A stretch of DNA of 64,000 nucleotides, taken from assembly GCA_030248295.1 (NCBI GenBank), contig JASANH010000206.1, positions 56,006-120,005 on the forward strand, given 5' to 3'. The notes under the pieces were generated by a model. That model was not told the DNA's origin, searched no databases, and saw only the letters and a list, made by a program, of their open reading frames with translations. Made by a program: the position numbers and the translations under genes. This document shows positions 31,210 through 41,699 of the stretch, piece by piece (the first letter of the stretch is position 1; each line of letters starts with the position of its first letter). This DNA comes from Mesodorylaimus sp. YZB2_4. Taxonomy: Eukaryota; Nematoda; Enoplea; Dorylaimida; Dorylaimidae.

Positions 31210-33884
31210 TGCTTACCCTGAGGCTTCCAGCCCACGCCTGCTGTCCATTGTTCTTTGGTGAGCTTCTGAAGCAGTCAAAATACCGTCAGCCGTTTCTCGA
31301 GTGCGTTTTGGCATGCATTTTGGCCATCCGTGCCTTTAAATATACAGAAAGATGTTTAGAAAACTACGCTGATAATAAGTGCAATTTATGTGACTTACCA
31401 ATAGCATCCATGAAATTCGTAGATGGTCTTTCCGCAAATGCCATCCACATACCATTGCCCAATTTTTGCTTCTCCGCCGTTCAGCTTGCACTGAATTCGT
31501 TGACCAGTTGTGTGAGCGATCCATTTCAACCATTTTAAAGCAGTAATCGACTGTCGTTGCTCTTTTCTGTACCCGCCATGAGGTACCACAGCGATACGAT
31601 TCACTGGAAGATGATGCAGTCGGTAGTATTTGTGGCATGCGCTTGCGGTGGTAATGCTCTCTACGAACGGATCGATTTGTCCAAAGTCCATGAAGAGCTG
31701 ACGAGACTTTAATGCGCATTTCTTCAAGACATCAACATCACTTTCGCAGTACTCTTTGATCTCCTTTTGAAAATCGAACTGTTTACCACGCTGCTGTTCG
31801 TACCACTCAGTAAATGCCTTCCTGTCGCTCTCCTTCATGCGTTGAGGTTGATAATATTCGATTGCAGGCCAGTCACCAACAGAATTCCTGTTTTCTCGTT
31901 TGTTAAACATATGTGGAATGTACCCTAAAAAGCAAGCGCTGGACGCTTAACCGTGCATTTTTTTTTTCGCAGATCTAAATTCTGCCTCTTACCTTTCTTG
32001 AATTCCTCGATGTCAAATGCTTCTGGTATTGCTGACAAAGCCATAGGAATAAAATTTAGCGAGTCCTTGAATTTGATTCCGCCAACTTCCAAATACAGAA
32101 TGCCTAATCCACGTGGAATTATCTGCTTTGGCTTCAGACCAACCCTGTAACAGTACTCCAGGATGAACTGTCCATCGTAGCCCTTGGCATTATGAGCGAT
32201 CGCAATTGCATTCTTGTTTTTCTTTAGAAAAAGATATTCACAGAACTTGTCTAAGCAACCATCTCAAGACGAACAGCACTCCTGTGATGGCAATTGGCAG
32301 CATTGCTCACAAACCTAAAATTTTAAATCAATTATCAAAATGTTTCTGCATAAACGAGATAAAAGAAGATATGCCTTCCCTGTGTGCGATGATCAGATTA
32401 GGGTGATGCAAGTTGATAGTTCCATTTTCATTTTCCCCTACGGGTTCATCTTGACGGCATTCAAAATCGTAGAAAACTCAAGTGGTGTTATAGTTGTGTA
32501 ACCTGTTGCGTAACCTTCTGTTTCTTTGCAGGTGGTGGCGCACAATCTTTGTCATCATGGTCAGAAAATGTTTGAAACTCTTCCTAGGAGTCATTTTCTA
32601 CCGTCATACCTTTCTTAATGTATCGATGAATGAAACATTGCTGATCACCAGTAGCCACATCGAGCTTACAGGTACAAAAATGTCGGACCCCGCACTGATG
32701 TCCTTTGCGAGTGTAATATTCCCTGCGGCAATTTTCACATCGTCGAATTTGGTTTCAAATCGGTTGATTATTGGTGTTTTTGCTTCTGACATTCGAGCCA
32801 GCTCGCAGATGATTTAAAAAGCACTGCTGATTATTAGAAAATCTGTGGCAACGATTGCACTTTGTAAGAGGTTGTTCGAGCTTGCACTTCCCAATACCAA
32901 AGCAGCAATGACAGCGAGCAGGACGGATTAGGTGATCAATGCGATTTTTGTAGGATTTGTTACATGATTCACAAAAATAACTCGCTTCAAGAAATGCCGT
33001 TGGAGATGTTATCACGTGAAAATGTCCATTGACTAACCATAAGTGCAGTATTTTGGGGGCTCCAGGACCCATATAAACAAAACCCCCAAACATGTCCTTA
33101 TCAAAAATTCTTAGTTGATACTGATCGTGACCAAGAGCCATTTGCAAGGCCATCCATTCTTCGGGTCCACATCCTCCATGGTGATCGGACAGTTCTGCTG
33201 CAGTCATCAAAGCTTGCGCCCGAGTTTTCTGTAATGTGTATCAATTGCTGTCACCTTTGCGAACAGTTTCGTATCGATCTCCATCAATACGAGCTTTAGC
33301 CGTAACAATAGCTCTCGCGCAGCACAAATCGTCGTCATTCACGATTTGGACAATAGCTTTCTTTTTCTTTAGGTATTTCTCAATGTTTGTGCTGTACTTT
33401 CTATCTATGCGTCCGCTTCCACTTGGGCGTTTTATTCGAGTAAAATACACCGTTATTTTCTCATCAAAGGTCAGTTCTGTCTAGCTTTGTAGAATAGCGC
33501 AAATGGCGTCAACAATCAATTCTGCTGTCATTTCACTTTGTTGACGAAGTGGCACGATGATGGGATATCGAGGACTGGATGATGCAGGAAAAAACTTAGC
33601 AGATCGTCATCAGTGCCGTCTCTTTTGACCGTTTCCAAAACGTTAGTGAAAATCGCTGATAGGAATAATTCGATATCACTTACTTCCTCCATGTTTTTGA
33701 AAACTAAATCGTATTGTCCATAATCAGTATTGAATCTTTGGGTCGATTTCATGAACATGGGACGCAATTCATAATACTCGGAAGGGACAATGTCGACTGC
33801 ATCGGCTCGGTCACGTTCTTCAACTGGTAAGGTCTTGACGACCTGATGATGAAGAAGTATTGCCATGACCCTCTTGCTGCACAA
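31210..33884 (-). pseudogene. DNA polymerase B (protein-primed, Polinton-type) N-terminal and exonuclease half
   Basis: Minus-strand exons follow the layout of the B-family polymerase of Polinton/Maverick-like elements. At 33884-33528 is an N-terminal region. At 33450-33241 lies KAIVQIVNDDDLCCARAIVT. At 33210-32755 is ILHLWLVNGHFHVITSPTAF followed by Cys-rich YFCESCNKSYKNRIDH, and near 32720 CENCRREYYTRKGHQC. The exonuclease motifs follow: FYDFECRQDE (about 32447-32476), AHNAKGYDGQF (about 32164-32196) and YCESDVDVLKKC (near 31740). Next come TTASACHKYYR, YEFHGCYW at 31410 before gtaagt, then the exon 31350-31210 with HGCPKC. In-frame stops (one in the exon near 32270, one near 33500) and a frameshift near 33555 mark decay. 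The palm domain is absent. The C-terminal end lies on the other strand at 34008-34268. Confidence 0.85.
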
Positions 33885-33929
33885 CTTGACTTGGTCTAAG
33901 ATGGTCCTCTAAGAAGTCTTCACTGGGGA

Positions 33930-33978
33930 TGCTATTCCGAGGCTCAGGCTTGGGCTTAGGCTTGGGCTTAGGTATGGA
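33930..33978. repeat. TTAGGC/TTGGGC-like repeat at the polymerase inversion point
   Basis: The string gaggctcaggcttgggctta followed by ggcttgggcttagg separates the minus-strand polymerase N-terminus (ending 33884) from the plus-strand polymerase C-terminus (from 34008). It is five or six degenerate hexamers. A similar repeat is at 25880-26010. Confidence 0.6.
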
Positions 33979-34007
33979 GTACGGAAGAACGACAAGAAAA
34001 GATCTCT

Positions 34008-34268
34008 ATGAAGGTCAAAGGCTTCAAGATCACCCATGATCTTACGTCTGAGATCAACTTTGAAAACCTGCGAGAAAAAGTCTACGCCTTCGTTTAAGAG
34101 AAAAACCGACAAGAGACAGTCGTCCTTATACAACGAATTGAAAGGACTGCTGAAAGAATGGTCATTACCGCGATACGGAAGAAGGTCTATCGAGTGACTA
34201 ATGACAGAAGAATGATTCTGCCGGGCTTTACAACTGTACCACACGGATACCATTATAAACAGTTCTGA
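34008..34268 (+). pseudogene. DNA polymerase B C-terminal end, inverted relative to the rest
   Basis: The plus strand from ATG 34008 reads MKVKGFKITHDLTSEINFEN, then a TAA at 34095-34097. The same frame then continues with RKKVYRVTNDRRMILPGFTT, VPHGYHYKQF and a TGA at 34266-34268. Family knowledge supports the call: protein-primed polymerases of this group end with a K.KG.T......INF segment and a YDKR......T.P.GY motif. The fragment therefore belongs to the same protein as 31210-33884 but lies in opposite orientation and next to its N-terminus. The fingers, palm and thumb regions between them are missing from the window. Confidence 0.7.
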
Positions 34269-35648
34269 ATTTTTTTTGATTTTTATTGTTTCAGTATGTA
34301 CTTTTTCCTTTTTTCGGCTTTGATTTTTTTAATTTGCTTTTGCAAGCCATGAATTTAGGAGCCTGCCATTGTTCCCCATGACTTAGCTTAGTAGAACTGA
34401 CCTCAGGAAACTTAATGATGCCTTACGATAATACATTGGCATCAAACTGGCACCACAGAACATGTGCGGTCACTCCCCAAAGTAGGGCCAAGGCCATATA
34501 ACAGACCCCAAAACGCCAAAGTTGAATAGCCGCTGCAAGCCGCGTATGACAGGTTCATAGATGAAAAGCTGCTTGAAAGCTTGTTCGTGTCCCGCTCCAG
34601 CAAGCTTTTTCAAACAAACTTGAACCAATTAAGGCAATCATATTTAAAATGTACTTTAGGATACGAGCGCAAAAACAAAAAAAAAACTTAAAAAAATGTT
34701 TTCTGGGTCAATTTTCATGCGGTTTTTTGCAAGGGTCACTTTTTTGATAGGAGTCCGAGGGTTGAAAAACCAATCAAAGCCACAAACAAGGAAAAATCTC
34801 AACAAAAATTTCTTTATATAAAACTAGCGCACAAGATAAAGTAGGGGACTTTTCATCTGTGTAAAACTGTCATTGGCGATTTTCAGCGGGCTGTTGCGTT
34901 ATACTATGCCTGTGAAAACGTCATTCGGGTATTCATTATGAAAATTTTTCCTAAAAAGTTAGATCCAGCCATTTAGTTGTGGGCTGAAAATAGGGGTCAG
35001 AATAGTAGGTTCGTCTAACAAGTTTGTCACCTCTATTGCAAGCTTATCGTTAGTTGTGCAATCAGCACAGAGGTGCATATGGTTTGCGGGGGTAGATTAC
35101 GAGGAGGAGAATAAGATGGATGACGCTGCTGAGACAGCTTAAAGTTTTGAAAGAAAGAGCGAGGTACATTTTGCCGCATAGTGAGTACAAGGAGCTATTT
35201 GTGAAGTCGTCTTTCTATAGTGCTTTATCTTTGTGTAAGCAAAACATATCTGTACTACAGTGGAAAGAAAAAGAATGAAAACACGATTGAAAAAAGAGGA
35301 AAAAAATTTCAAAAAAATAAAATGAAAAGAAACAAAACGAAAAACAACAAAAACGAACAAAAAAAACAAAAAATTAGTAATAAGTGAAAATAAAAAGAAA
35401 AAGAAAGAAAAAACAAAATTAAAAAAATAAATAAAATGGGAATAAATTTTTTTTCTAGTTGCTGCTAATCATAAGAATAATTTTGTATGTTGTCAGCCAG
35501 TGTATGCAGTTGCCAATGTGCGGATGGGTTTTTGGTTTTGGAAATAATAAACTTCACTGATTTGTCCGGCCAGCTAGGATGTATATAGAGGTGTAGGAGT
35601 TTTTCTGAAGCATAGGCGGCGAGATCAAACAGGAGATAATGGCCTTTA
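34269..35648. other. Non-coding, A-rich in part
   Basis: No gene was recognised. Positions about 35270-35455 are a degenerate A-rich tract (aaaacaaaa, gaaaaagaaa). Confidence 0.5.
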
Positions 35649-36370
35649 GGGCCATCCATAAAGGTCGACCGCACAAAATCTTGACTTTTTGACCCCCCCC
35701 CCTTCCTGACCGCATGCCGACCACTTATCGCGAACCCCCGCCTTAAAAATGGTCGACCACATCAGCCAGACCCCCTTTCCCTTCCAAACGCAGTTTTGTA
35801 AAATGTGAAAAATGTGTTTTGTGAAAAATTCAAAATAAAAGGGAAACTTGAAAAATGTTTTTCAAAAACTTGAATAAATTTAGCGGTCTCTGACCAAGAT
35901 AGCCGAACGTGATATTCAAAGTCACAACTTGAAAAAATTCAAAATGGTCGACCACTTCAGGCAGACCCCCTTTCCCTTCCAAACGCAGTTTTGTGAAATG
36001 TTACGGAGTTCCAGGAGTGTCAAATTCAAGTTCACAAGTAAACTTGAAAAAGAATTTGCAGATTTTGATTCTTGATTTTTTACAACGGGCTACTTGATTT
36101 TCAACGACATGGATTTTGAAACTTGATTTAAAATAACGGGGAAACTTGAAAAATGTTTTTCAAAAACTTGAATAAATTTAGCGGTCTCTGACCAAGATAG
36201 CAGAACGTGATATTCAAAAAGTCACAACTTGAAAAAATTCAAAATCTTGATTTCTCCGAACCACGACAACTTGAAATCTTGAAAAAATTTTGCAGCCCCC
36301 GAGCAAATCAAGATTCAGTCAAAAAGCGACCTGAAAAAATCAAGTTTTCATCTCAAAATCTTGATTTCTC
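35649..36370 (+). repeat. C-tract element end with internal duplications
   Basis: The left part (35649-35810) matches the left end of the element at 26181-26340, including ccataaaggtcgaccgcaca and the C run. Inside, a block with gcggtctctgaccaagatag occurs at about 35840-35945 and again at 36140-36245. A block with agaccccctttcccttccaa occurs at 35748-35802 and 35944-36001. These staggered duplications suggest slippage or unequal exchange. Confidence 0.7.
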
Positions 36371-36576
36371 GCGAGCCACTTAGTGGGTGAGAGCTACGGA
36401 CAAGGTGTAAGCGGGTGAGAAATACTGCCATTGTCAGAAGGCGGTAAGAAATACGGAGGCGGCTCCCCTGTGCCCGTAGGCAATTTTTTAGCTTCATTTC
36501 TTATTTTCGATTTTACATATTTAGTTCATCGCATGCACCGCTCTTATTTTTAGAAATCTAGCATTGACGTCCGGTG

Positions 36577-37688
36577 TAGTGTTGATATCGTTAGCGAAAA
36601 AATATATCGTTTATCGTTACAGTTAACGATATCCTGCCAAAAAGATATCGTTCCCCTTAATCGTTAACGCGTTCCAAAAAATATCGTTATCGCGTTAAAT
36701 ATCGTTATGTTTATTATCAACCCAGCGTGACATCAAGCTTACTGCATTTTACTTGGGTCGAAAAAGCATATATGCGCGTGTTATCACAACAACGTCCCAC
36801 GAGCATATTCATTAGAAGTGCTGCCACATGTAATAGGCATGGACTAGGCATTTACTATGCCCTCTGGCCTATGAGTGGACTGGTTCAGGGAACTGGACCG
36901 CCTCTCCTAACTGTAAGTCAGGGCCAGCACGAGACCTAGAGCGAGGTCGAGGTCGAGTAAGTGGTCTGATTGCAGGCATCGGTAGAGAACTAGTCTTGAG
37001 TTCCTGATCCGCCGAACTTGCTCTGTGAGCACTTCAAGCTCAGGTCCGTCAGAACCCCTTTGACGGCCGGCACGTGCGGCTGCTCCCCGAATTGTGAGTC
37101 TACACGGCCTTATTGGTGTGAGACAGTAAACTATATCAATAAGTGTCCGTGGACTGCGTGGGTTGGTTCCTGTGGCTTGAGCCATCCTCTAGTCAGCCCT
37201 AGTCTGTCCTAGGGCGAGCCAAGGATTTCACACACAAAGTGACTGAATCTGTTTTATTAATACAGTCTTTGTCATCAGTATTATTGCCTTCTCCCGAATT
37301 CGACATTATTTTGGATATCAATATCGAAAATTTCTTAATGAAGAAATTTCTGATAACCAATCAGGTGACATCCAATGACACGCTGACGTCGAATGACGAA
37401 ACACAAAAATACATATAATCACTCACACTGTCTGTCCGCGGATGCGGAATAATCCCCCCATTAGCAGACATCTCATGCTATTGCTGGGAACAAGGGCAGA
37501 TTTTAATTTTGACGCTGTAGTAGTGTATGCACAAATAACGCGTTATTCGACACAAAAAAGATACCGTTACCGTTATAACGCGTTCTGTGAAAATAGATAT
37601 CGTTATCGTTACCCTTAATAACTTTAACCAAAAACGATGTCGTTAACGCGTTAAATATCGTTAATAGCGTTAACGCTTAACAACTCTT
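36577..37688. mobile_element. hAT-like non-autonomous element with 8-bp target duplication
   Basis: The left end tagtgttgatatcgttagcg and the reverse complement of the right end, aagagttgttaagcgttaac, are imperfect inverted repeats. Both lead into arrays of atatcgtta/taacgcgtt motifs at 36590-36715 and 37525-37680. Direct flanks are gtccggtg (36569-36576) and gtctggtg (37689-37696), a 7-of-8 match. The TAGTGTTG-type end and 8-bp duplication fit hAT. No transposase frame lies inside. Confidence 0.8.
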
Positions 37689-37774
37689 GTCTGGTGACAA
37701 GCTTGCAGTTTCAATGGTAACTTAAACTTTTTTGGCGGTCCAACTTGTAGGCACTCTGTCGTTAACTTAAAGGA

Positions 37775-39766
37775 ATGTCGAAGAAAGAGGAGGTAATTGA
37801 ATTTATTCGGATGATGGTGCAGAAGAATAAACCAGACAAAATAATTTTGGAGCGACTCCGTCGTGATAAAATGTTGGATATCAGGTATGATGGGTGTAAA
37901 ACATTTTCACACAGGTCTAGCTGAGGTATATTCACCCAGTCTAGCGCACAGTTCAGCGGCCCCGCCGAACTGGCCAATACATTGCGGAGGGCAGGGCCGC
38001 CAAACCCTGAAAATATACTGGTTGGGCGGAACGTGATACCGTAATCTTCTGCTCCTGAATCCCAACTTTTTGTTGCAAGGAAACGAAACGAAAGTAAATT
38101 CGAATGGTATGGTATTGTTTGTTTGTTGTTCAGTTGGTTGTTGGTCTGTCGGTTGGTCGTTTTTCTTGCGGTTTCTTCCAAATATTATTTGGGCCCTGCC
38201 GAAACTGAAGAAGGAAGGGATGGACGTTGCTGGAACCAGCGAAATCGATGATGGTGGACATGAAGAAGTGGTGCAAGGAGAAAGTAGAAAAGATCCTCCA
38301 AAAATGAGTGAGAGAAGAACTTTTGCTTTTAGTGATTCTTAAGCTAGGCCTGCTAACTTTGTTTTTTTGTTAGAGACTTACGTGAAAGATGATCGAATAA
38401 GGGAGATACACAGGCTTATGAACCGTTGTCGAAGTGTTCTGCGATCGTATTGGGAAGCGTCGTTGCCCGGCCATTGCCCTCTGCAAATGCTTGTGCTGTA
38501 TACAAACGATGCTGGGCCTGTCCATATGGTTGGCAAAGAATTCCTACTATCAGCCGTAAATGCATCGAATTTGAGAGAAGAGATTCAAACATCTCCGTCG
38601 TGGAATATCGATGACGTATGTCCTCTTGTTTGATAGATAAAGAATTTCACGTGACCGTGATATGCCACGTATTCTTTAGGTGCTGAATAACGACGAGTTA
38701 TAGGAGGAAAATCGCGATCGTGTTCCAAACCCAAGTGGTGGCACGTTGGACTCATACACCAGTGCGAAGGACCTGGAAGGGTTCCTCCGAATAGTATTGC
38801 AAGAGCTAAACGCAGGAAGAAGAGTCGTATATTCGGATGCGAAAAAACCACTTAGTATCCCGTGGCCGCCCAACGTTCCTTTCGTCAGCCCAAAGTCTGG
38901 AGCGGAGTTTAATGCAGGCGTGGTACAGATATATGGTAAGCCTCCACGTTGAGCTGACTGGTGCGTATTGCTTGGTCTCCAACGCTGAAGTGTTTGTTTT
39001 TTCGAATCAGGCGATCTCGCTCGGCTTCTTCGATATGTCATTTGATATATTTATGCGAAACTCTGCTGTTATGACCTGCTAAATATATCAGAGCCACCAC
39101 CAGAGCTTTTGGACAGTGCGAATTTAAAGAACAGGATAAATTAAAAAGAGAATCCAGATGGACACGCTATTTTTCTAGGCGCAGCCAGAAGCCAGATTAG
39201 TCTCCCTTTCTTTATTGGATGTGGGAATCGAGGAGATGTACGTGTGGGGTTGGAGTATCATCAAGGAAGGCTCGAAGTTTTTGTTGGTAAAGTGAGAGGT
39301 TTGGTAAGTGTTCAGACATTTGCTTAGCTCGCTTTCTTGCATTCGCTCTTGCCTTTTAGCCTCTTGACTTTGGTGGCGCTGCCCCAGATGTATACGTGAA
39401 GTGCTACCTGCACCCTGATATTCGGCGAGTCTCAAACGAAAGACAAAACTGATACAAAAATTACGAAATCCCAATTTTGATCAAAAAGTAGTTTTTCTTG
39501 TTTTAATTTTTGCGCATGACTTACGCCTTTGGTTTTCAGTTTGAATACAATCTGTCTTTGGCTTGCATTACGACAAAACAGTTGGAAGTGACTGTTTGGC
39601 GATAGGACGTCCAAAACAGCTTTCTTGGTTGCGTCGTAGTCCCATTGGAAGATCTAGATCGAACGATTGGGCAGAAAATGGAACGGTGGTATCCACTCGA
39701 GAAAAGTCCTTTACCTTTTGCGGACCCTGTCAGAACTGTTGACCGTAAAATCCGCTGTGTAGGTAG
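37775..39766 (+). pseudogene. Spliced gene relic with a C2-like domain
   Basis: Exon 1, 37775-37884, begins MSKKEEVIEFIRMMVQKNK. Later exons join in phase: one ending 38307 before gtgag; 38374-38615 (TYVKDDRIREIHRLMNRC); 38704-38935, after ttatag (LEGFLRIVLQELNAGRRVVY); 39179-39303; and one from 39360. From 39179 on, the sequence follows a C2 domain: VGLEYHQGRLEVFVGKVRGL, then PDVYVKCYLHPD, a KTDTKITK-like strand in a shifted frame, FEYNLSLACITTKQLEVTVW, and NSFLGCVVVPLEDL. C2 domains bind membranes, often with calcium. A frameshift near 39440 and an in-frame TAG at about 39602 suggest decay, or errors. The same strand continues into the Ulp1-like domain at 40251-40918. Confidence 0.6.
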
Positions 39767-39800
39767 AGTGTAGGAGATGGAAATATATTCTGCACTTTAG

Positions 39801-40190
39801 ATAAAGCGCCTACTGGCCTGGTAATGGAAAAAGGCGGCCGTGGTTACGAAATGAACGTTTCAGAAATAGCATCCCCCAGTTCGGAAGACCCTTCTCACAA
39901 CGAGGTGCTTAATACTACGTACATCTTGGAAGTGGATCCTTCTGGGCAAAACAGGCAAGTCGCAAGAATGCAACTTGAACACGCCACTCAAACGTCTTTT
40001 TTTCAGTGGCCAGGATGACAGAGAAAGAAGAGAGCAGGAACCACCAGCGAAACGGCAACTTATGTCAAAAAGCGTTTTCAGTCCCTTGCAGACCACAGCC
40101 AGAGACAATGTCGAGATCAGAAAATATGAAAAATCTCTTCCGCCGTCACCAGCAGTTAGCAGCAGCGGCAACGTCGAGCAGCAAGGTAAG
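39801..40190 (+). pseudogene. Linker exons between C2-like and Ulp1-like domains
   Basis: Two plus-strand segments have low-complexity, charged sequence. One starts at 39801 after gcactttag (MEKGGRGYEMNVSE, SEDPSHNEVLNTTYILEVDP). The other, from about 40006 after ttttttcag, reads GQDDRERREQEPPAKRQ and ends PAVSSSGNVEQQ before gtaag at about 40187. They look like a disordered linker. Exact splice phases were not resolved. Confidence 0.4.
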
Positions 40191-40250
40191 TTTCGCGTTT
40201 TTTGGGACCTATCAATGGGAGACCTGGTCATTGATTGTGCTGTTTTCTAG

Positions 40251-40918
40251 GTTTGCCACATCTTATTCCGCTACCAAGGTCACATCTTTTTCTGGATAAG
40301 TGTTTGGATGAAATTCGTGGTGGCTCTCAATTGTCTGATGACACTATCTGCCTTGTCCTTGATATTGTGAAAAATGCGTCGCCTATGCTGGACGGCTTGA
40401 TCGAGCCTTAAATTTTGGGCGTTGCGAATCAGGCTCGTCATCATCGCAGATGGGACTTTTCAAACACTGTGGTCCAAACTCACCATCTGCCAGGACACTG
40501 GGTTCTTAGCTGCGTTGACGACCGATCTGTGGTCCGTGTCTATGACTCGCTGGGGTCAGTATCTGGCGTGCAACTTCGATTCGACCGATCTTACGAGCTT
40601 CGTCGCCAGTTATCAGAAATGTATTATAAGCTGAAAGGCGCCGATGGGGAAATAAAAGCTCGCTGTTATTTGATGCTGAACCAACAAGGCCCAAACGACT
40701 GCGGCGTCCACGCGCTGGCTTACTTGTCGATGATCTCTATGAATACGAAACCTGAATACGTTGTTCTCGATCAGGCCACGCTCCGCGATCACTTGTCTCG
40801 AGTTATTGCTGGCAACGCTTTGGAGCCCTTGCAGCCAATGACACTGCGCGTTTTGAGAAGTTTTTTTTTCGTTCCCTTTCCTTACTATTTACATGTTCAA
40901 CACAAAAATCACATCTAA
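40251..40918 (+). pseudogene. Ulp1/SENP-like cysteine protease domain (C48 fold)
   Basis: The exon starts after tgttttctag. It reads LSDDTICLVLDIVKN, then an in-frame TAA at 40409-40411, then ILGVANQ, and onward to a stop at 40916-40918. Catalytic residues expected for the C48 family can be placed. Counting from codon 40415-40417: His 28 in LPGHWVLSC, Asp 44 in VRVYDSL, Gln 91 and Cys 96 in NQQGPNDCGVHALAYL. Proteases of this fold cleave ubiquitin-like modifiers. Copies are common in animal and plant DNA transposons, where their role is unclear. The complete catalytic set with one stop suggests recent decay. Neighbours upstream on the same strand carry the C2-like exons. Confidence 0.8.
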
Positions 40919-41660
40919 GCCGACTCCATTCTCGTTTTGCATTCGGTACCTTTTTGATGTTCTGGCGACAAAATTCGACTGGTGCTGCTCCCATTTTGCC
41001 AACAGCATGGAAACGAAGCCTCGAATGTCTTTAGGCAATCCGTCTCGTTGAGTGCCTCTGATTGGCTGCAAGCACTCGATAAGCCCAGGAAACCAAACGC
41101 GCATTTTTCCGATGTAGTCCAAATACTCGCTCGAAGCAAAATCCAACTGCCCATGAGCCAAAAGCCGCAATGCTCCAAGTGCTTCATCAGAATTGGCGAT
41201 TTGCAGCAGGCCGCACACTAGTGTATTCTTTCCGAGCTCGCGCAAAAGAAGTCGATATTCGTCTGGAGCTTGGCACTGTCCGTCGCAAGTGAGCCGTTCA
41301 ATGACCTGTTGGAAACTAAAACAGAGAACTCGTTATTGATGCGTAAAATTAAAGTTTCTATTTGTTATCTTGTGAGTCCCTTCTCTTTGCCGCGATCGCC
41401 CAACGCGAACAGCCTTAGCAGCTTCTTGTAAACAATGTAGCGCGACTGTAATCATGTGTAGGTAATGTACAGTATATGTTACCTTGTCTTCTCCTTAGCG
41501 ACGAAAACTCAATCGTGGTGGGCAACACCACGGAGTAATGGAAGTTCTGTCGTTGACTGTGACCCAGACTTCGGCAGTAAGTCCTTGCGGCATGAGAGCG
41601 CAGTCCCGTCCAATACCACGACGGTGCCTCTAATATTTTGCATAGAGCTTTCTCTTGCAC
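40889..41660 (-). CDS. Unrecognised minus-strand exons
   Basis: The terminal exon 41305-40889 begins after tccaacag. It is open in one frame throughout: VIERLTCDGQCQAPDEYRLL, VCGLLQIANSDEALGALRLL, VWFPGLIECLQPIRG. It stops at 40889. A second candidate exon is 41660-41483 (after tttttag, before gtaaca), whose frame is uncertain. The gene converges on the Ulp1-like gene and overlaps its last bases. I do not recognise the family. It could be the partner gene of the same mobile element. Confidence 0.4.
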
Positions 41661-41699
41661 CTAAAAACATATTACAATTTTTGATTTTGCAAAGTTTGA

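Noticed and set aside
30800..31261. Long GC-rich open frames on both strands
   Set aside because: They arise from the 15-bp minisatellite, whose unit is a multiple of three without stops; not genes.
35270..35455. A-rich tract as a retroposon poly-A tail
   Set aside because: Mixed with G and C, long, and with no element body or target duplication in front of it.
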